A stretch of 64,000 nt of DNA from contig CM043952.1 of assembly GCA_014529385.2 (NCBI GenBank), positions 55,076,119 to 55,140,118 of the forward strand. Direction: 5' to 3'. Origin of the DNA: Adiantum capillus-veneris. Its lineage: Eukaryota > Streptophyta > Polypodiopsida > Polypodiales > Pteridaceae. Position 1 is the first letter of the stretch. Each line of letters begins with the position of its first letter. The position numbers and the translations under genes were made by a program. Below the pieces are notes generated by a model. That model saw nothing but the letters and a program-made list of their open reading frames with translations, ran no database searches and was not told where the DNA came from. Shown here one piece after another: positions 1-10,199 of this stretch.

Positions 1-137
1 ATGATTATTGCCAATCATTCAACAAACATTGACAATGCTAAAAAATCACACATCATCATTGCAAAACAAAGCAATGATTCCTTACAAAAAACCACCAATC
101 ATTAAACATCATTTTGCAACAAACAACAGCTATATAA

Positions 138-375
138 TTGCCAAGTATAATTTGACCCAAAGAGTGTAGCTTAGTTGGTTGAGCCTTTGTGATGTAACCT
201 CAAATTTAAAGGTTAATAGAGGCTCAGTATGGGCTACGCTAGTTTGGTGACATGCTATATGATTGCCAAGCATTTGACCCAAAGAGTGTCTCAGTTGGTT
301 GAGCTTTTGTGATGTAACCCCCAAATTTGAAGGCCCTAATAGAGGCTCACGGACTACGCTAGTTTGGTGACACGA
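138..375 (+). repeat. Tandem pair of tRNA-like (SINE-type) repeat units
   Basis: Two similar units of about 120 bp lie head to tail (about 138-260 and 261-375), sharing blocks such as TTGACCCAAAGAGTGT and CTACGCTAGTTTGGTGACA. The first carries a good RNA polymerase III A box, TAGCTTAGTTGG, at 167-178; the second has the decayed form at 287-298. A convincing B box is not visible. A tRNA-derived SINE head duplicated in tandem is the best reading; a simple non-coding tandem duplication is the alternative. Confidence 0.5.
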
Positions 376-837
376 TGCACTAGTTGGGTGTTACCAACTT
401 CTCCATTGAGGAAGTCGTTCCCATAGTATGGCCCCTTGTGGGTGTTATGTGCACAAATATGGGTAAACTTCTCCGTACTACCTTCCCTGCGTCGTTGATT
501 TTTTAAAAAAATATTTTTAAGGGGGTGCATTTTGTGCTTCTAGCCGTATAGCTCATCAGATGCTTTGGATAAATATTGAACTGCTTATGAGCTGGACAGT
601 CTGTGTGCTTGACATGTAACGCAAGCTCACTCGGTTGTTGGTTGCCTCCACACATACATGAAAGGGTGTGTTTATGCGTTTTATCATGCGATTTGATCAA
701 CTATGCACATCTATATACTAGTGACTGCTACTATGATCAATGGGACTGCGGGATGGAATGTGGGTGGCATCCACACACACCAATGCTTTACCACTATTTA
801 TACCATTAGCATGAGGGGTGCTTTTTGAAGCCGAGAG
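376..837. other. No recognisable feature
   Basis: AT-rich sequence upstream of the glycosyltransferase. Short open frames occur on both strands but none has a recognisable motif, splice context or repeat homology inside the window. Confidence 0.5.
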
Positions 838-911
838 GTTTTCAATCGGTTATAAGCTTAATTAAAAAAAGGGGGGCGGGTCTTTTTACATGCGGTCAAC
901 CAATTGCGCCA
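838..911 (-). repeat. Possible tRNA-derived SINE head
   Basis: On the minus strand TGGCGCAATTGG (900-911) matches a polymerase III A box and is followed by GTTGACCGCATG, as in tRNA-derived SINEs. No B box is obvious, so this is weak. It lies about 35 bp upstream of the TATA box of the following gene. Confidence 0.25.
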
Positions 912-945
912 CGTAGCAGTCCGATATCTATATGTATATGTATTC

Positions 946-952
946 TATAAAG
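946..952 (+). promoter_or_regulatory. Candidate TATA box of the GT61 gene
   Basis: TATAAAG stands 114 bases upstream of the chosen start codon, which would leave a 5' leader of roughly 85-90 bases. The preceding TATATGTATATG is another AT-rich candidate. Confidence 0.45.
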
Positions 953-1066
953 GCAATGAGAGTGCCCTTTACACGTGTCGAGAGCTGCAAGCTGATGGCT
1001 ACAATCCAAAAGTCCTCTACGCACGATAAAAAGGGAGAGACAGAGAGAGAGGCCACCTATACTACA

Positions 1067-2686
1067 ATGGAGCTCCTGCTGAGGTCATTCTCTACTAAGC
1101 CTTTCGTTGTCGGCAAGAGCAGCCGCGACAAGTTGCTAGCTTCATCCTACTTGCTATTGCTCACAGTTCTCTTGCTGTCCAGCTTGCTCCTCCGCCACGG
1201 CCTCTCGCCAGTCGATCGTAAGTACTCTCAATGCATACGTATTGTGACTCTCTTATGTGCAAACTAATAAGGGGCAGCTACTTGTCGGCGACCCTGTGTT
1301 TAAGCAGAAAAACTAAAGCAGAATTCTGATGAGGCTTCGAACAGAACAATGGACGAAATCATGTTGGTGTGTGATCGGTCAAGCAGTCGGACGGATGTGT
1401 GCATGGCCAAGGGGAATGTAAGGGTGGTGGGCGGGGAGAAGGCAGATAATTTGTATGAGGTGGTGGTCTACCAATATAGTTCAAACGTGAAGGAGAGGGA
1501 GGCGAGGGTGAAGCCTTACACAAGGAAGCACGACAAGATCGCCATGAAGAGTATCCCCGAAGTGAAGCTGCTCGGAAAGGCGCTCGATCGTCAGCTGGCT
1601 AATAATTATCCCGCATGTGAAGTGCGACATTTAGTCCCCGCCATTCTCTTCTCTACCGGTGGGTACACTACAGGCAACTTGTTTCATCAGTTTACCGACG
1701 GCCTCATCCCTCTCTATCTCACCGCTCAGCAGTACCAGCCTGTCGGTCAACTGGTGCTCCTCGTCCTCGAGTATAAACGCTGGTGGGTCTTGAAATACGC
1801 AGAGATTCTGAGCCAGATCACCAGCTATACAATCATCGACCTTGCCACCAACAAGCTTGTGCACTGTTTCCCCGAGGTCACTGTGGGACTGCGATTCGAT
1901 GACGAGCTCTACATTGACCCCCAGCGCCACCTTGGCGCAGGCGGCGCGTCAATGGCGGGCTTCCAAGCCATGCTCCGTGCGGCGTATCTCCCCCGCCCGA
2001 TGATCACACCCAGCAATCTGCAAGCCGGCGATGGTAGCCATAGCCACGCAGACGCGCGGCCTGCACCGCTGCCGATTCGTACCAGCAATACCATCGCTAT
2101 TAAGAAGCTGCCGAACCTTGTAATCATGTCGCGCATGGGATCAAGGGATCGGGTGCTACTCAACGAGCAGGAGGTGGTAGCGCTGGCAGAGGAGATAGGG
2201 TTTGCAGTGAAGGTGGTGGCTCCGGAGATGAATACGAGCATGGCCGAGTTATACGGGGCAGTGAGCGTGTGCGATGTGATGATGGGGGTGCATGGGGCGG
2301 CGTTGACGCATGTGGTGTTTATGAGGGAGGGGGCGACGCTTATACAGGTGGTGCCGCTGGGCACAGAGTGGGTGTCGGAGGTCAGTTTCGGCAAGCCTGC
2401 GCGGATGCTGGGGCTGAGGTACGTGGAGTACAAGGTGAGCCCGCGGGAGAGCTCGCTGTGGAATCTCTACCCCAGCTACCATCCCGTGCTGATCGACCCA
2501 CAGTCCATTAACAGCAAAGGCTGGAATCTAACGTCACGGATCTACCTCAAGGGGCAGAACGTCACCCTGTCACTTCCCAATATAACTGCCACCCTGTGCT
2601 CTGTTTACGCCGCCCTCTCAATATATTCTGCAACTCCTCTTGTCGACCCTTTGAACGTTACCACCGTTTGTGCCCATCGATCATAA
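1067..2686 (+). CDS. GT61 family glycosyltransferase, type II Golgi membrane protein (two exons)
   Basis: Exon 1 is 1067-1217, intron 1218-1307 (donor GTAAGT, acceptor TTTAAGCAG), exon 2 1308-2686; I predict 509 residues. The acceptor was chosen because it alone of the nearby AGs joins the phases without a stop. Residues about 25-43 are a Leu-rich signal anchor after a short basic tail, typical of Golgi enzymes. Family motifs follow in order: CDRSSSRTDVC (72-82), GGYTTGNLFHQFTD (about 168-180), SRMGSRDRVL (about 325-334) and MGVHGAALTHVVFM (about 376-389), the hallmark of the GT61 (DUF563) fold. GT61 members add xylose or arabinose to xylan or xylose to N-glycans; the substrate cannot be told from sequence. 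Several N-x-S/T sites are present. The C-terminus is probably extended relative to the ancestor (see the downstream copy). It appears intact and is the only convincing functional host gene here. Confidence 0.9.
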
Positions 2687-2945
2687 ACTGCATCATAATT
2701 TGAACTTTACAGCTGCCATAATAAGGAACTCACAAAATATACAAGAATGTTTTCGCAGCAGCGGCAGAGCTGGGCAGAGGAGGGCTTCTTCGCAAGAAGG
2801 CGCCACAAGAGTCTCTCACTGCTCTTGCAGGTGCAAAAGGAAACGTTATCTTATGTTTTCTTACTTTTTAAACTACAGTGCTTCCTTAGCCGCATCCTTA
2901 TTGAATTGAAGTGAGTCAAGGGTAAGAGAAAACAAGAACCTAAGC

Positions 2946-2946
2946 T

Positions 2947-2992
<46 letters not shown>
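2946..2992 (+). repeat. T11-G36 homopolymer tract
   Basis: Eleven T (2946-2956) are followed by thirty-six G (2957-2992) and then a GGA/GAA-rich tail. It sits at the end of the GT61 3' region. The corresponding place in the duplicated copy (near 4358) has only GGGGG, so the tract expanded after the duplication, or is partly an assembly artefact. Confidence 0.85.
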
Positions 2993-2993
<1 letters not shown>

Positions 2994-3002
2994 GGAGGAG
3001 GG

Positions 3003-3141
3003 AGGGAAGAAGAAGAAGAGAGTTTTACCGTCGTAGGAAACTATCCCAAGAGACCTTAAAGCTCTATCTGACGAGGAGAGTTGAATTCAAGACCTGTTAT
3101 TCAAGGGGGAAATGGCATAACCAATCTACCACACTTGGGTG
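3003..3141 (-). repeat. tRNA-derived SINE fragment
   Basis: The minus strand reads TGGTAGATTGGTTATGCC (3114-3131), an A-box-like block, then GGTCTTGAATTCAAC (3080-3094), a B-box-like block at tRNA-like spacing, and a pyrimidine-rich tail. This order is that of a tRNA-derived SINE. It lies between the two copies of the GT61 3' end. Confidence 0.5.
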
Positions 3142-3387
3142 ATGAGAAGAGTGAGAGTGCTTGTGCTTTGCCACAAATCCTATTACCTTAAGTTATGGTC
3201 CTGTGTTTACAACACCATGATGATCTTCATGTCTCATTTTTAATATATTGTTTATATATGTTCTTAGCTTTTAAATTGTATTAATTATTTGATTTAATAT
3301 CACTCTATTGTGTGCATTTTTGTCATTTGTGTCCATGTGGTTATGTCATTTGAAGATACAACAAGAGTAATATTCCTAGAGAAGAAA

Positions 3388-3409
3388 AGAGAGAGAGAGA
3401 GAGAGAGAG
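3388..3409. repeat. (GA)n microsatellite
   Basis: About eleven GA units in AT-rich sequence between the GT61 gene and its truncated copy. Confidence 0.9.
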
Positions 3410-3701
3410 TTTGATAAGTTTCAACAAAGCAAGTTTTTGTTATTTCTTAATTGGTAACGTCTCTAATAAGTTACGATCGCGATGCTCCAATTTTGAGCCG
3501 TGTATCTCGCAAGCTCGGGGGGTGCACTATGTGATCATGTTAATGTATAACGTGAGTTCGAAAAGAGGGGTTTTAAAATGTAAAAAATTTAGGCAATTTA
3601 ACAGAGATACATTAAAATACATTTAGCAGAGAACCAATTTTTATAACACTAGGGAACCTACCATTCCCATGGCAGCATGCACTAGGGAACCTGCCATTCC
3701 C

Positions 3702-4404
3702 ATGAGGGAGGGGGCGATGCTGTAACAGGTGGTGCCGCTGGGCACAGAGTGGGTGTCGGAGGAAAGTTTCGACAAGCCTGCACTGAGGCTAGGGCTGAGG
3801 TACGTGGAGTACAAGGTGAGCCCGCCGGAGAGCTCGCTGTGGACACTCTACCCCAGCTACCATCCGATGTTGGTCGACCCACAGTCCATTAGCAGCAAAA
3901 GCTGGAATCTAATCAGACAGATCTACCTCAAGGGGCAAAACGTCACCATGTGACTTCCCAATATAACTGCCACCGTGTGCTCTGTTTATGTCGCCCTCTC
4001 AATATACTCTGAAACTCCTCTTGTCGACCCTTTGAACGTTACCAGTGATTAGTCCCATTTACCCACGGTTTGTGCCCATCAATCAAAAACTGCATCATAA
4101 TTTGAATTTTATAGCTACCATAATCAGGAACTCACAAAATATACAAGAATGTTTTCACAGCAATGGCAGAGCTGGGCAGAGGAGGACTTCTTGGCAAGAA
4201 GGCACCACAAGAGTCTCTCACTGCTCTTGTAGGTGCAAAAGAAAATTTGTCTTATGTACTTTTCTTACTTTTTAAACTAGAGTGCTTCTTTAGCCGCATT
4301 TGTATTGAAATGAAGTGAGTCAAAGGATAAGAGAAACCAAGAACTTAAAAGAGAAAAGCTTGGGGGAGAGAGAGAGAAGAAGAAGAAGAAGAAGGGAGTT
4401 TTAA
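3702..4404 (+). pseudogene. Truncated tandem copy of the GT61 3' end
   Basis: This block matches 2321-3027: the last third of the GT61 coding region plus its 3' flank, including the stretch after CATCATAATTTGAA and the GAAGAAGAAG tail. It begins at the residues after the VHGAALTH motif, so the catalytic part is absent. A TAA appears where the parent encodes LIQV, and a TGA where it encodes NVTLSL. It has no promoter or start. It preserves the likely ancestral end of the protein, LNVTSD then TAG, within 21 bases that are missing from the intact gene. A 30-bp repeat (ACTAGGGAACCT...CCATTCCCATG) occurs twice just upstream (3648-3702). Confidence 0.9.
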
Positions 4405-5130
4405 GTGTGAAGCAAACTTAGTGAGGAAATCAGCCCAATTGTATGCAATGGGCACATATTGCATCTTTAAAAATCCATTGGCCACCAATTCCTTGATGAA
4501 GTGATACTTGATTTTGATGTGCTTAAGTTCGCTGGAGAAACTTGGGAAGCAGTCAGGGAAATTATAACTTGGTTGTCGTAGTAGAGGATTATTGGTTGTT
4601 CAGAGATAGGGTATGGGAGCGTAAATTCATGAATGAGCTCAGAAATCCATAATACTTCCCTAGAAGCAAGGGCAGAAGCAACATATTCTACTTCAATTGA
4701 TGAAGAGGCAATTGAAGATTGTTGCTTTGTTTGCCAAGATAAGGGTGTATCTGAAATAGATATATCCACCTATGGAGAAGCAGCAAAGATCATCCCCTAG
4801 CCAATTGGCATCGACATAGCCACTCAAGGAGATGGGTGTAATTGGATCATAAGCATACGTAAGAGCATAGTGTTTGGTGGTGAGTAGGTAGCGAAGTGTG
4901 TGTTTTGCGGCTTGCTTGTGTGCTTTGCATGGCTGTGACATAGCTCTAGATAAAATATGGCCAGTGTAACATAGATCGAAATGAGTACATGATATGAAGT
5001 ACCGAAGCTGGCCACAAAACTTGGGACAATGAAGAGAGGGCCAATAGAGCTCATCAGTGGGAGTGTAAGCATGGAATTCAGGTGCTAAGTTGTGTTTTAA
5101 AAGAAGGAGGCTAAAAAATTGAAAGAACAT
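4405..5130 (-). pseudogene. Co1 RT C-terminus and RNase H
   Basis: The frames contain LSWQTKQQSSIASSSIEVEY and the following AxxxxxExLW block, the usual copia RNase H signature, after a GYVDANW-like core and a LRYLLTTKHYALTY segment from the RT-RNase H connector. The end near 4405 encodes ADFLTK, the normal copia C-terminus. Frames shift near 4700 and the element 3' LTR is missing. Confidence 0.85.
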
Positions 5131-5134
5131 GTGC

Positions 5135-6217
5135 TCATGCCATAATAATTGAGAAGCTCTTCAATGTATTTGGGAATTCTTGTTGGAGATAGTCGATGGT
5201 GCGCAGTACCATGGTTTTGGTGGTGGTAATGAGTGGGATATCATCCACAAATAAACCCAGAATGGCAAGGCCATCACTTGTACGATAGATAATGATATTG
5301 AAGTCGACAATGAGTACTTGCACCCAACCACATGCAATGAGATAATTGTGTATGCAAGTGTACCATTCATGTGAAGATTGTTAAAGACCGTATATGGGCT
5401 TATTTAGCATGCAAACATAATCGGGATAGTAGGGATTTGCAAAGTGCGGTGGTTGGGTCATGTAAACAAGCTCGTAGAGTAAACCGTGCAAAAACACGGT
5501 TTTAATGTGAAGGTGATGCAGAGGCAAACTCTACTTTGTGACTATAGAGACTAAAAGTCTAAATGCAATCATGCTAAGAACAGGGGAGTATGTGTCAAAA
5601 TAATCTACACCATACCCCTGTGTATAGCCGCGAGCAACAAGACGTGCTTTGTAACGCTCGATTGTGCCATCCGGGAAGTACTTTTTCTTCAAAATCCACT
5701 TGCATGTGACTATGTTGTGATGCTCCGGGGGTGGAACGAAATCCCAAGTATGAGCTTCTTCTAGTGCTTGAAGCTCGGCTTGAATTGCTGCATGCCATAA
5801 GTGTCCCTCACTGGATGAGAGGGCATCGACGACCGATATTCGCAGAATATCTTCCACCGGAGCAGGTGGAGCAGTGGAATGAAGTTCCTCTTGAAGAACA
5901 ACAGAGAAGCTTGTGGCAGCGTAAATATCCACCAATGATCGCGTGCGAACGCCGCTACTAGAAGCCGCCTGGTAAAGATGCGATGCGGAAGGCGATGAGT
6001 CCGAGGATGTGCATGTTGTCAGAGATGTCACCGACATTGATGTAAGAGGTTTGGCCTCGTTGATCTCGGACGGAATAGGCTGATTCGATGGGGTGTCATG
6101 AGAATCATCCACCGACGATGAAACCAACGGTGAGGTTATGGGAGCCGGAGGTGATGAAGCGGGGCAAGATGGCTCATGCGTAGGGGCTACTAGCAATGAG
6201 GCGGCAGGGGCGGGCAT
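5135..6217 (-). pseudogene. Co1 reverse transcriptase
   Basis: The N-terminal RT block is in the right-hand frame (5531-6217): [18 protein letters not shown], then [23 protein letters not shown] and a YFDTYSPV block, all typical of copia RT. The catalytic LFVDDI motif is in a different frame at 5135-5323. The two are separated by frameshifts, so RT is inactive. Upstream residues are the Ser/Pro/Thr-rich linker between integrase and RT. Confidence 0.85.
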
Positions 6218-6235
6218 AGTACTCTTGCGGGCGGT

Positions 6236-6716
6236 TTAGTAAGTCCGAACCATCGTGGGCGAGGATGGGGTTCGCAATGTTGGTGGTTGAGGGTGGGAAG
6301 TGCCTCCAAGAGATAGAGAAATTAAGTTAATGGTATGTTGATGGCGAGCTGGGAGAGCTGTAGGTGTAGAGAATGGCGCATAAGTGCCGAAGGACTCTTT
6401 GAGGCCGCAACTTGATAGTGGAGGGTGAGTGGGTCCCAAGGAAAGGCTATCAAGACGAGCTCGCTGCTGAGGGCTTCGTGTTGGAGTGTCGACAGGGCCT
6501 AGGGAGGCTGCAGGTGGTGGCACAGACTGCACAGGGTGGATGCAAGGTAAGTTGGGCTGGTTGCAGGTACCGTTAGGAGGATGAGAGTGATGGGTTGTGC
6601 ATGGGCTTAAGGTTCTATGCGCAGAAGTGTGTGTGCATGGAGAAGGAGCGCCAGCAAGTGGAGCAGCTCGTAGAGGAGGCGACAGGGCATGCACAGGGGA
6701 AGCATAGCGCACATGG

Positions 6717-6805
<89 letters not shown>

Positions 6806-7101
6806 ATGTAGGGGAAGGTAGCTCCAAATGGCAGCATGCAGAGGGGTTACCAAATGAAGAGGGTGGGGATAAATAAGGGGAGGGTCATGAGGAGGCTCTC
6901 CAGGAGGTGGGGCATGAGGGAAATAGTGGGCACGACATCACATAGAAGAAGATGAAGAGGCATTAGGTGGATGAGAGGGAGTACTAGAGGAAAGAAGGCC
7001 ATTGATGATGAAGTCTTCATAAAAAATGGCGGTGCGGACGTGAATAAACTTATGGAGCTCGGGTTGATGGAGGCGATATATCTTGATACCAAGGCAATCA
7101 T
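6236..7101 (-). pseudogene. Co1 integrase-RT linker with a Ser-Leu run
   Basis: This part is in the same frame as the RT N-terminus and separated from it by one stop at 6236-6238. It is Pro/Ser/His-rich and contains a run of alternating Ser and Leu encoded by the (CT)n tract. Towards 7101 a second frame resembles the end of the copia integrase, with an IKIYRLHQPELHKF-like block before the linker. Confidence 0.65.
6719..6802. repeat. (GA)42 microsatellite inside Co1
   Basis: Pure GA repeat of about 84 bp lying inside the copia polyprotein linker. Any reading frame through it is open and encodes Ser-Leu or Glu-Arg runs, which is why long spurious frames cross it on both strands. Confidence 0.95.
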
Positions 7102-7173
7102 CGTTGTCGATGAAGATGGTGCGGGTGGCTCATGGAGATCGTTTTGAGATGGGATTTGTATTGAGAGGATAGG

Positions 7174-7735
7174 CTATGCTACCAAAAATGCGGAGATAAT
7201 CGAGGTTCGGTGGGTGGCTATATCATACAGTGTATGGAGTTGTGTTGGGATTCCAAGAGGATGGAATGGCTTTGATAAGCATGGTACGAGCAACATCAGA
7301 AAAGTATGCGATTCTCTTGCACTCTTGGAGCCGACCATTTTTTTTGGTTGGCCGATTTTTTGTTGAGGGTGATCAGGGATGGTGAACTCTTGGCAAATGC
7401 CCACCGTGTGGCAGGTATCTCTGAGCTGATGGGAGGTGTATTCCCCGCCATTGTCAGTGCGGAGGACCTTGATTTTCCGATCATGTTGGTTTTCAACCAG
7501 TACTTTGAAGTGGCTAAAATGCGTAATAGTTGAAGCTTTGTCACGCATGTAATAGACAGCTGTGAACTTGGAGCAGTCATCAATAAAGGTGAGTCTATGT
7601 ATGTTTCCAGTGAGTGATTTGATAGGCAAGGAGCCACATACATCAGAGTGAATGAGATCGAGCAGTGCGGAAGCGCTTGAGGAAGAGGTGGGAAAAGGTG
7701 CGTGATGTGATTTGGCAAAAATGCACCCTTCACAG
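7174..7735 (-). pseudogene. Co1 integrase core
   Basis: The frame 7174-7629 contains LTFIDDCSKFTAVYYM and KVLRTDNGGEYTS, the first and second catalytic blocks of the copia integrase, with both aspartates of the second block preserved. The downstream sequence is shifted: QEFTIPDHPQQ replaces the usual tract before the catalytic glutamate. A second frame at 7296-7733 covers the zinc-binding part. It is inactive through frameshifts. Confidence 0.85.
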
Positions 7736-7779
7736 AGGGTAATGGGAGTGAGGTGCTTGGGAAAACCGACTGGCGGTGT

Positions 7780-8200
7780 GTGAGCTGATATAAAACACGT
7801 TGAGAAATGTGTCCTAGTCTATAGTTCCATTTTATGGTGTTGTCATGTGGGGAAGATGGTGCAGAAGATGCAAGAGGATGTGCAGGAGATGAATCACCTA
7901 GAGGGTAAAGTCGCCCAACCTGGGGTACCTAAAGATTGATATGCTGGCCATTCACATCTCGGGCTTGTATGTTGCAACCATTTTTTGTGAATTGAAGAGG
8001 CTAGCTCGCTAACAGAAATAAGATGTTTCTTTAGGCCAGGTACATAATAAACTTTAGAAATAGTAGTGTGTAAGCCATTGGGTAGATTGATGGTGGCATC
8101 GCCATAGGCTGTAGCGAGTTGGAGGCTATTATCCCCGCGACAGACTTCTAGAGGAAGCCAATGAAAGTGATAAGTCATATGGTGGGTGGCACCAGTATCA
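7780..8200 (-). pseudogene. Co1 protease / GAG-pre-integrase region
   Basis: The frame 7894-8178 has LPNGLHTTISKVYYVPGLKK followed by HLISVSELA, the block that normally follows the copia protease and precedes the GAG-pre-integrase domain. The protease active-site triad itself is not in a clear open frame. Confidence 0.75.
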
Positions 8201-8205
8201 AGTAG

Positions 8206-8770
8206 CTAGAGATCAAGGGATGAAGTATGGATAGTAGCGGCATATAATTGCATAGGGTAAGAAGGGTTATTATCATATGTAGAGATATCGGGACAATGAG
8301 CTTGGCCATGAGAAAAAAGGTGAGGGCAGAAGGGGTCTAGCCCCCCCTTGAGGGTATGACGGATAAAAATAAGAATATGCAGCAGGAGGGCAAAAATTAC
8401 CTTGATTACGGGGACGTTGCCGACAATCCTTGGCAATATGACCGAACCGATGGCAATTTGTGTATTGTTTGGGGCTTGGATGATGCTTCTTTCCATGGTT
8501 GTGGTGCTTACGAGGAGGGCCAAAGTGGTTGTACGTCTTCTTGTGGGGGTGAGGTTTGTGAGGTTTAGCCATAGTGACTAATGCCGTAGACTTTTGCGAG
8601 CCGTTAGTGTGGCCGCGAAGGGTTTCTTCGTGTCGAATCTTTGCTACTATATTTTGTAACTGTAGATTTTCCGTTGTGGCTTGTGTGGTGATGAAGGCCC
8701 TCCATGATGCGGGAAGGGAGGCCAACAAGAGCATGGACTGCAGCTCTTCAGGGATTGCCAGCCTTGACAC
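8206..8770 (-). pseudogene. Co1 Gag with a defective zinc knuckle
   Basis: The frame 8273-8770 contains LLASLPASWRAFITT, a copia Gag (UBN2-like) block, then a basic His/Lys-rich stretch and NCHRFGHIAKDC. This is a CCHC knuckle in which the first cysteine position is occupied by tyrosine. The N-terminal half of Gag is missing; the frame runs straight into the LINE-derived sequence at about 8770. Confidence 0.8.
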
Positions 8771-8945
8771 ATCACCTTCTCATAGATTCGAGAAACTGCA
8801 AGCATAAACTCACTTGGCACTTGGAGTTCTTCCATCCTTCTCCACAAATTGTTAAATGGAATCATATCAAAGGCTTTCTTAAAGTCCACAAAACAACAAT
8901 ACAATTGCTTGTCTTTCAACCAACTTTTGTCCACACAAGATGGTC
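8771..8945 (-). pseudogene. LINE (non-LTR) reverse transcriptase fragment
   Basis: The minus strand encodes QLYCCFVDFKKAFDMIP, then LWRRMEEL and AVSRIYEKV. FVDFKKAFD is the conserved block of non-LTR retrotransposon RT. Only about 55 codons remain. It is fused to the copia Gag sequence at about 8770, so one insertion truncated the other. Confidence 0.8.
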
Positions 8946-9149
8946 TATCCTATACATGTATTTGAAGTATGAGACGGCATAGTCTCAATTTCGTTATTGG
9001 TATGTGATAAGAGAGAGATGAGACATGTCTCATTCAAGATGAGCTCGAGTATGCTCTCAAGACAAAGCTTTTAGCTATATAGGACATGTCAGTAGACTCT
9101 ATAGAGACAAAAGTATAGTAATTGTTCTCTAGTGAGACATAGCATGTAT
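8946..9149. other. No recognisable feature
   Basis: Short AT-rich stretch between the LINE scrap and the first deleted-copia fragment; nothing recognised. Confidence 0.4.
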
Positions 9150-9315
9150 CATCAGAGTCTCTGTGAACAAAGGTAGAGTGGGTCTTCTCCCTAGAGACAC
9201 AGACAGAGATGGATGATATGGAGTTCTTTGATATGCTTATGCTAGAGGTTGATGAGGTGATGTCAAGACACATAGCTGCGCCTATGGATGATAGAGATAA
9301 CACATCCATATGTGA
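9150..9315 (+). pseudogene. Fragment of the deleted copia family
   Basis: DDMEFFDMLMLE and PMDD are encoded here on the plus strand. The same nucleotides recur at about 14520-14620 in the second deleted copia copy, including GATATGGAGTTCTTTGA. This is a third, isolated piece of that family. Confidence 0.6.
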
Positions 9316-10199
9316 TGAGTAGTCATGATGATGCAATACATGTATATAGTGCTGGGTTTCAAGCCCTCTACCCGTAGGAACTGCTACAGACGGGAGCGCG
9401 GAGAGCCCTGCAAAATACCAAAACTAGATACTATAGACAATGAAACACACAAATCTACATACTTGGCAACCATCCTTGCACATAATCAAGCTGCACACGA
9501 GCAGAGAGAGATAGAGAGGGAGATAGAGCGAGAGAACACGTGCAGGCGCACCTCCTAGAGCGGAGTGCTACGCCAGCACGACGAGAGAGAAGAGAGGAGA
9601 GAAGAGAAGAATAAGACGACGCTGGGTGCAATCTCCCCCCGTGCAAGAGTGACCATTTCCCTCTTGCACGTATTTAATTTATAGATTTCTTGAATGGTCA
9701 AAAATGAGGACAAATTGGCCGGCTGGTCATAAATGGCCAAAGCTCATAAAAGAGCACTTGAATAAAATGTACATGATATACATATCCATTCGCATAGGCC
9801 AAGCTGGGTCTAGTCTTTTCCAACTGTCAGCTGCAGTAAATAATAAAATATCAATTCTATAACATACCTCTCCGTTGAAAAGCAACTGTCCTCAGTTGTT
9901 GCGAAGATAAAAATCTGCAAACAATACTTGTAAAAAACAATGATTAGAAATCTGTATCAAATAGTGAGAAATTCATAAAATTAGACAACATTGCTTATGC
10001 CTGCCATCATCCACATACGACCTATTCTAGTGTCCCATACCACTAGAATAAGCAATATATGTCATACTCTGATGAATCGGGATATCATTGGTCACAATCA
10101 TCATCAATCTCATAATGTCAAGTCTCATCACATAAACACTGCTAAATAATCACCAGATACCAAATTCCAATCCAATTCCAATTCCACAATATAAGTCCA
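9316..10199. other. Non-coding sequence, possibly LTR remains
   Basis: Holds a GAGAGAGATAGAGAGGGAG tract near 9503 and AT-rich DNA with no credible coding frame. It precedes the deleted copia copy and may include its degraded 5' LTR and leader, but no TG...CA pair can be matched. Confidence 0.4.

Larger units (their letters stand above)
4400..8770 (-). mobile_element. Co1: decayed Ty1-copia retrotransposon without recognisable LTRs
   Basis: Reading leftwards, the minus strand gives Gag, protease/GAG-pre-integrase, integrase, a proline/serine-rich spacer, reverse transcriptase and RNase H, which is the copia order. The polyprotein is broken by several stops and frameshifts. No LTR is recognisable at either end: on the left the RNase H end meets the tail of the GT61 duplication, on the right the Gag meets a LINE fragment. 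It is therefore an old, truncated insertion. Confidence 0.85.

Noticed and set aside
140-375. A functional tRNA gene
   Set aside because: Only an A-box-like block fits; no cloverleaf with acceptor stem or anticodon arm could be drawn.
1909-2433. Long antisense open frame inside GT61
   Set aside because: It lies entirely opposite the GT61 coding exon in GC-rich sequence, has no motif and its codon pattern follows from the sense strand.
6595-6876. Open frames with Arg-Glu or Ser-Leu runs
   Set aside because: They are produced by the (GA)n tract, which cannot contain a stop; they are not separate genes.
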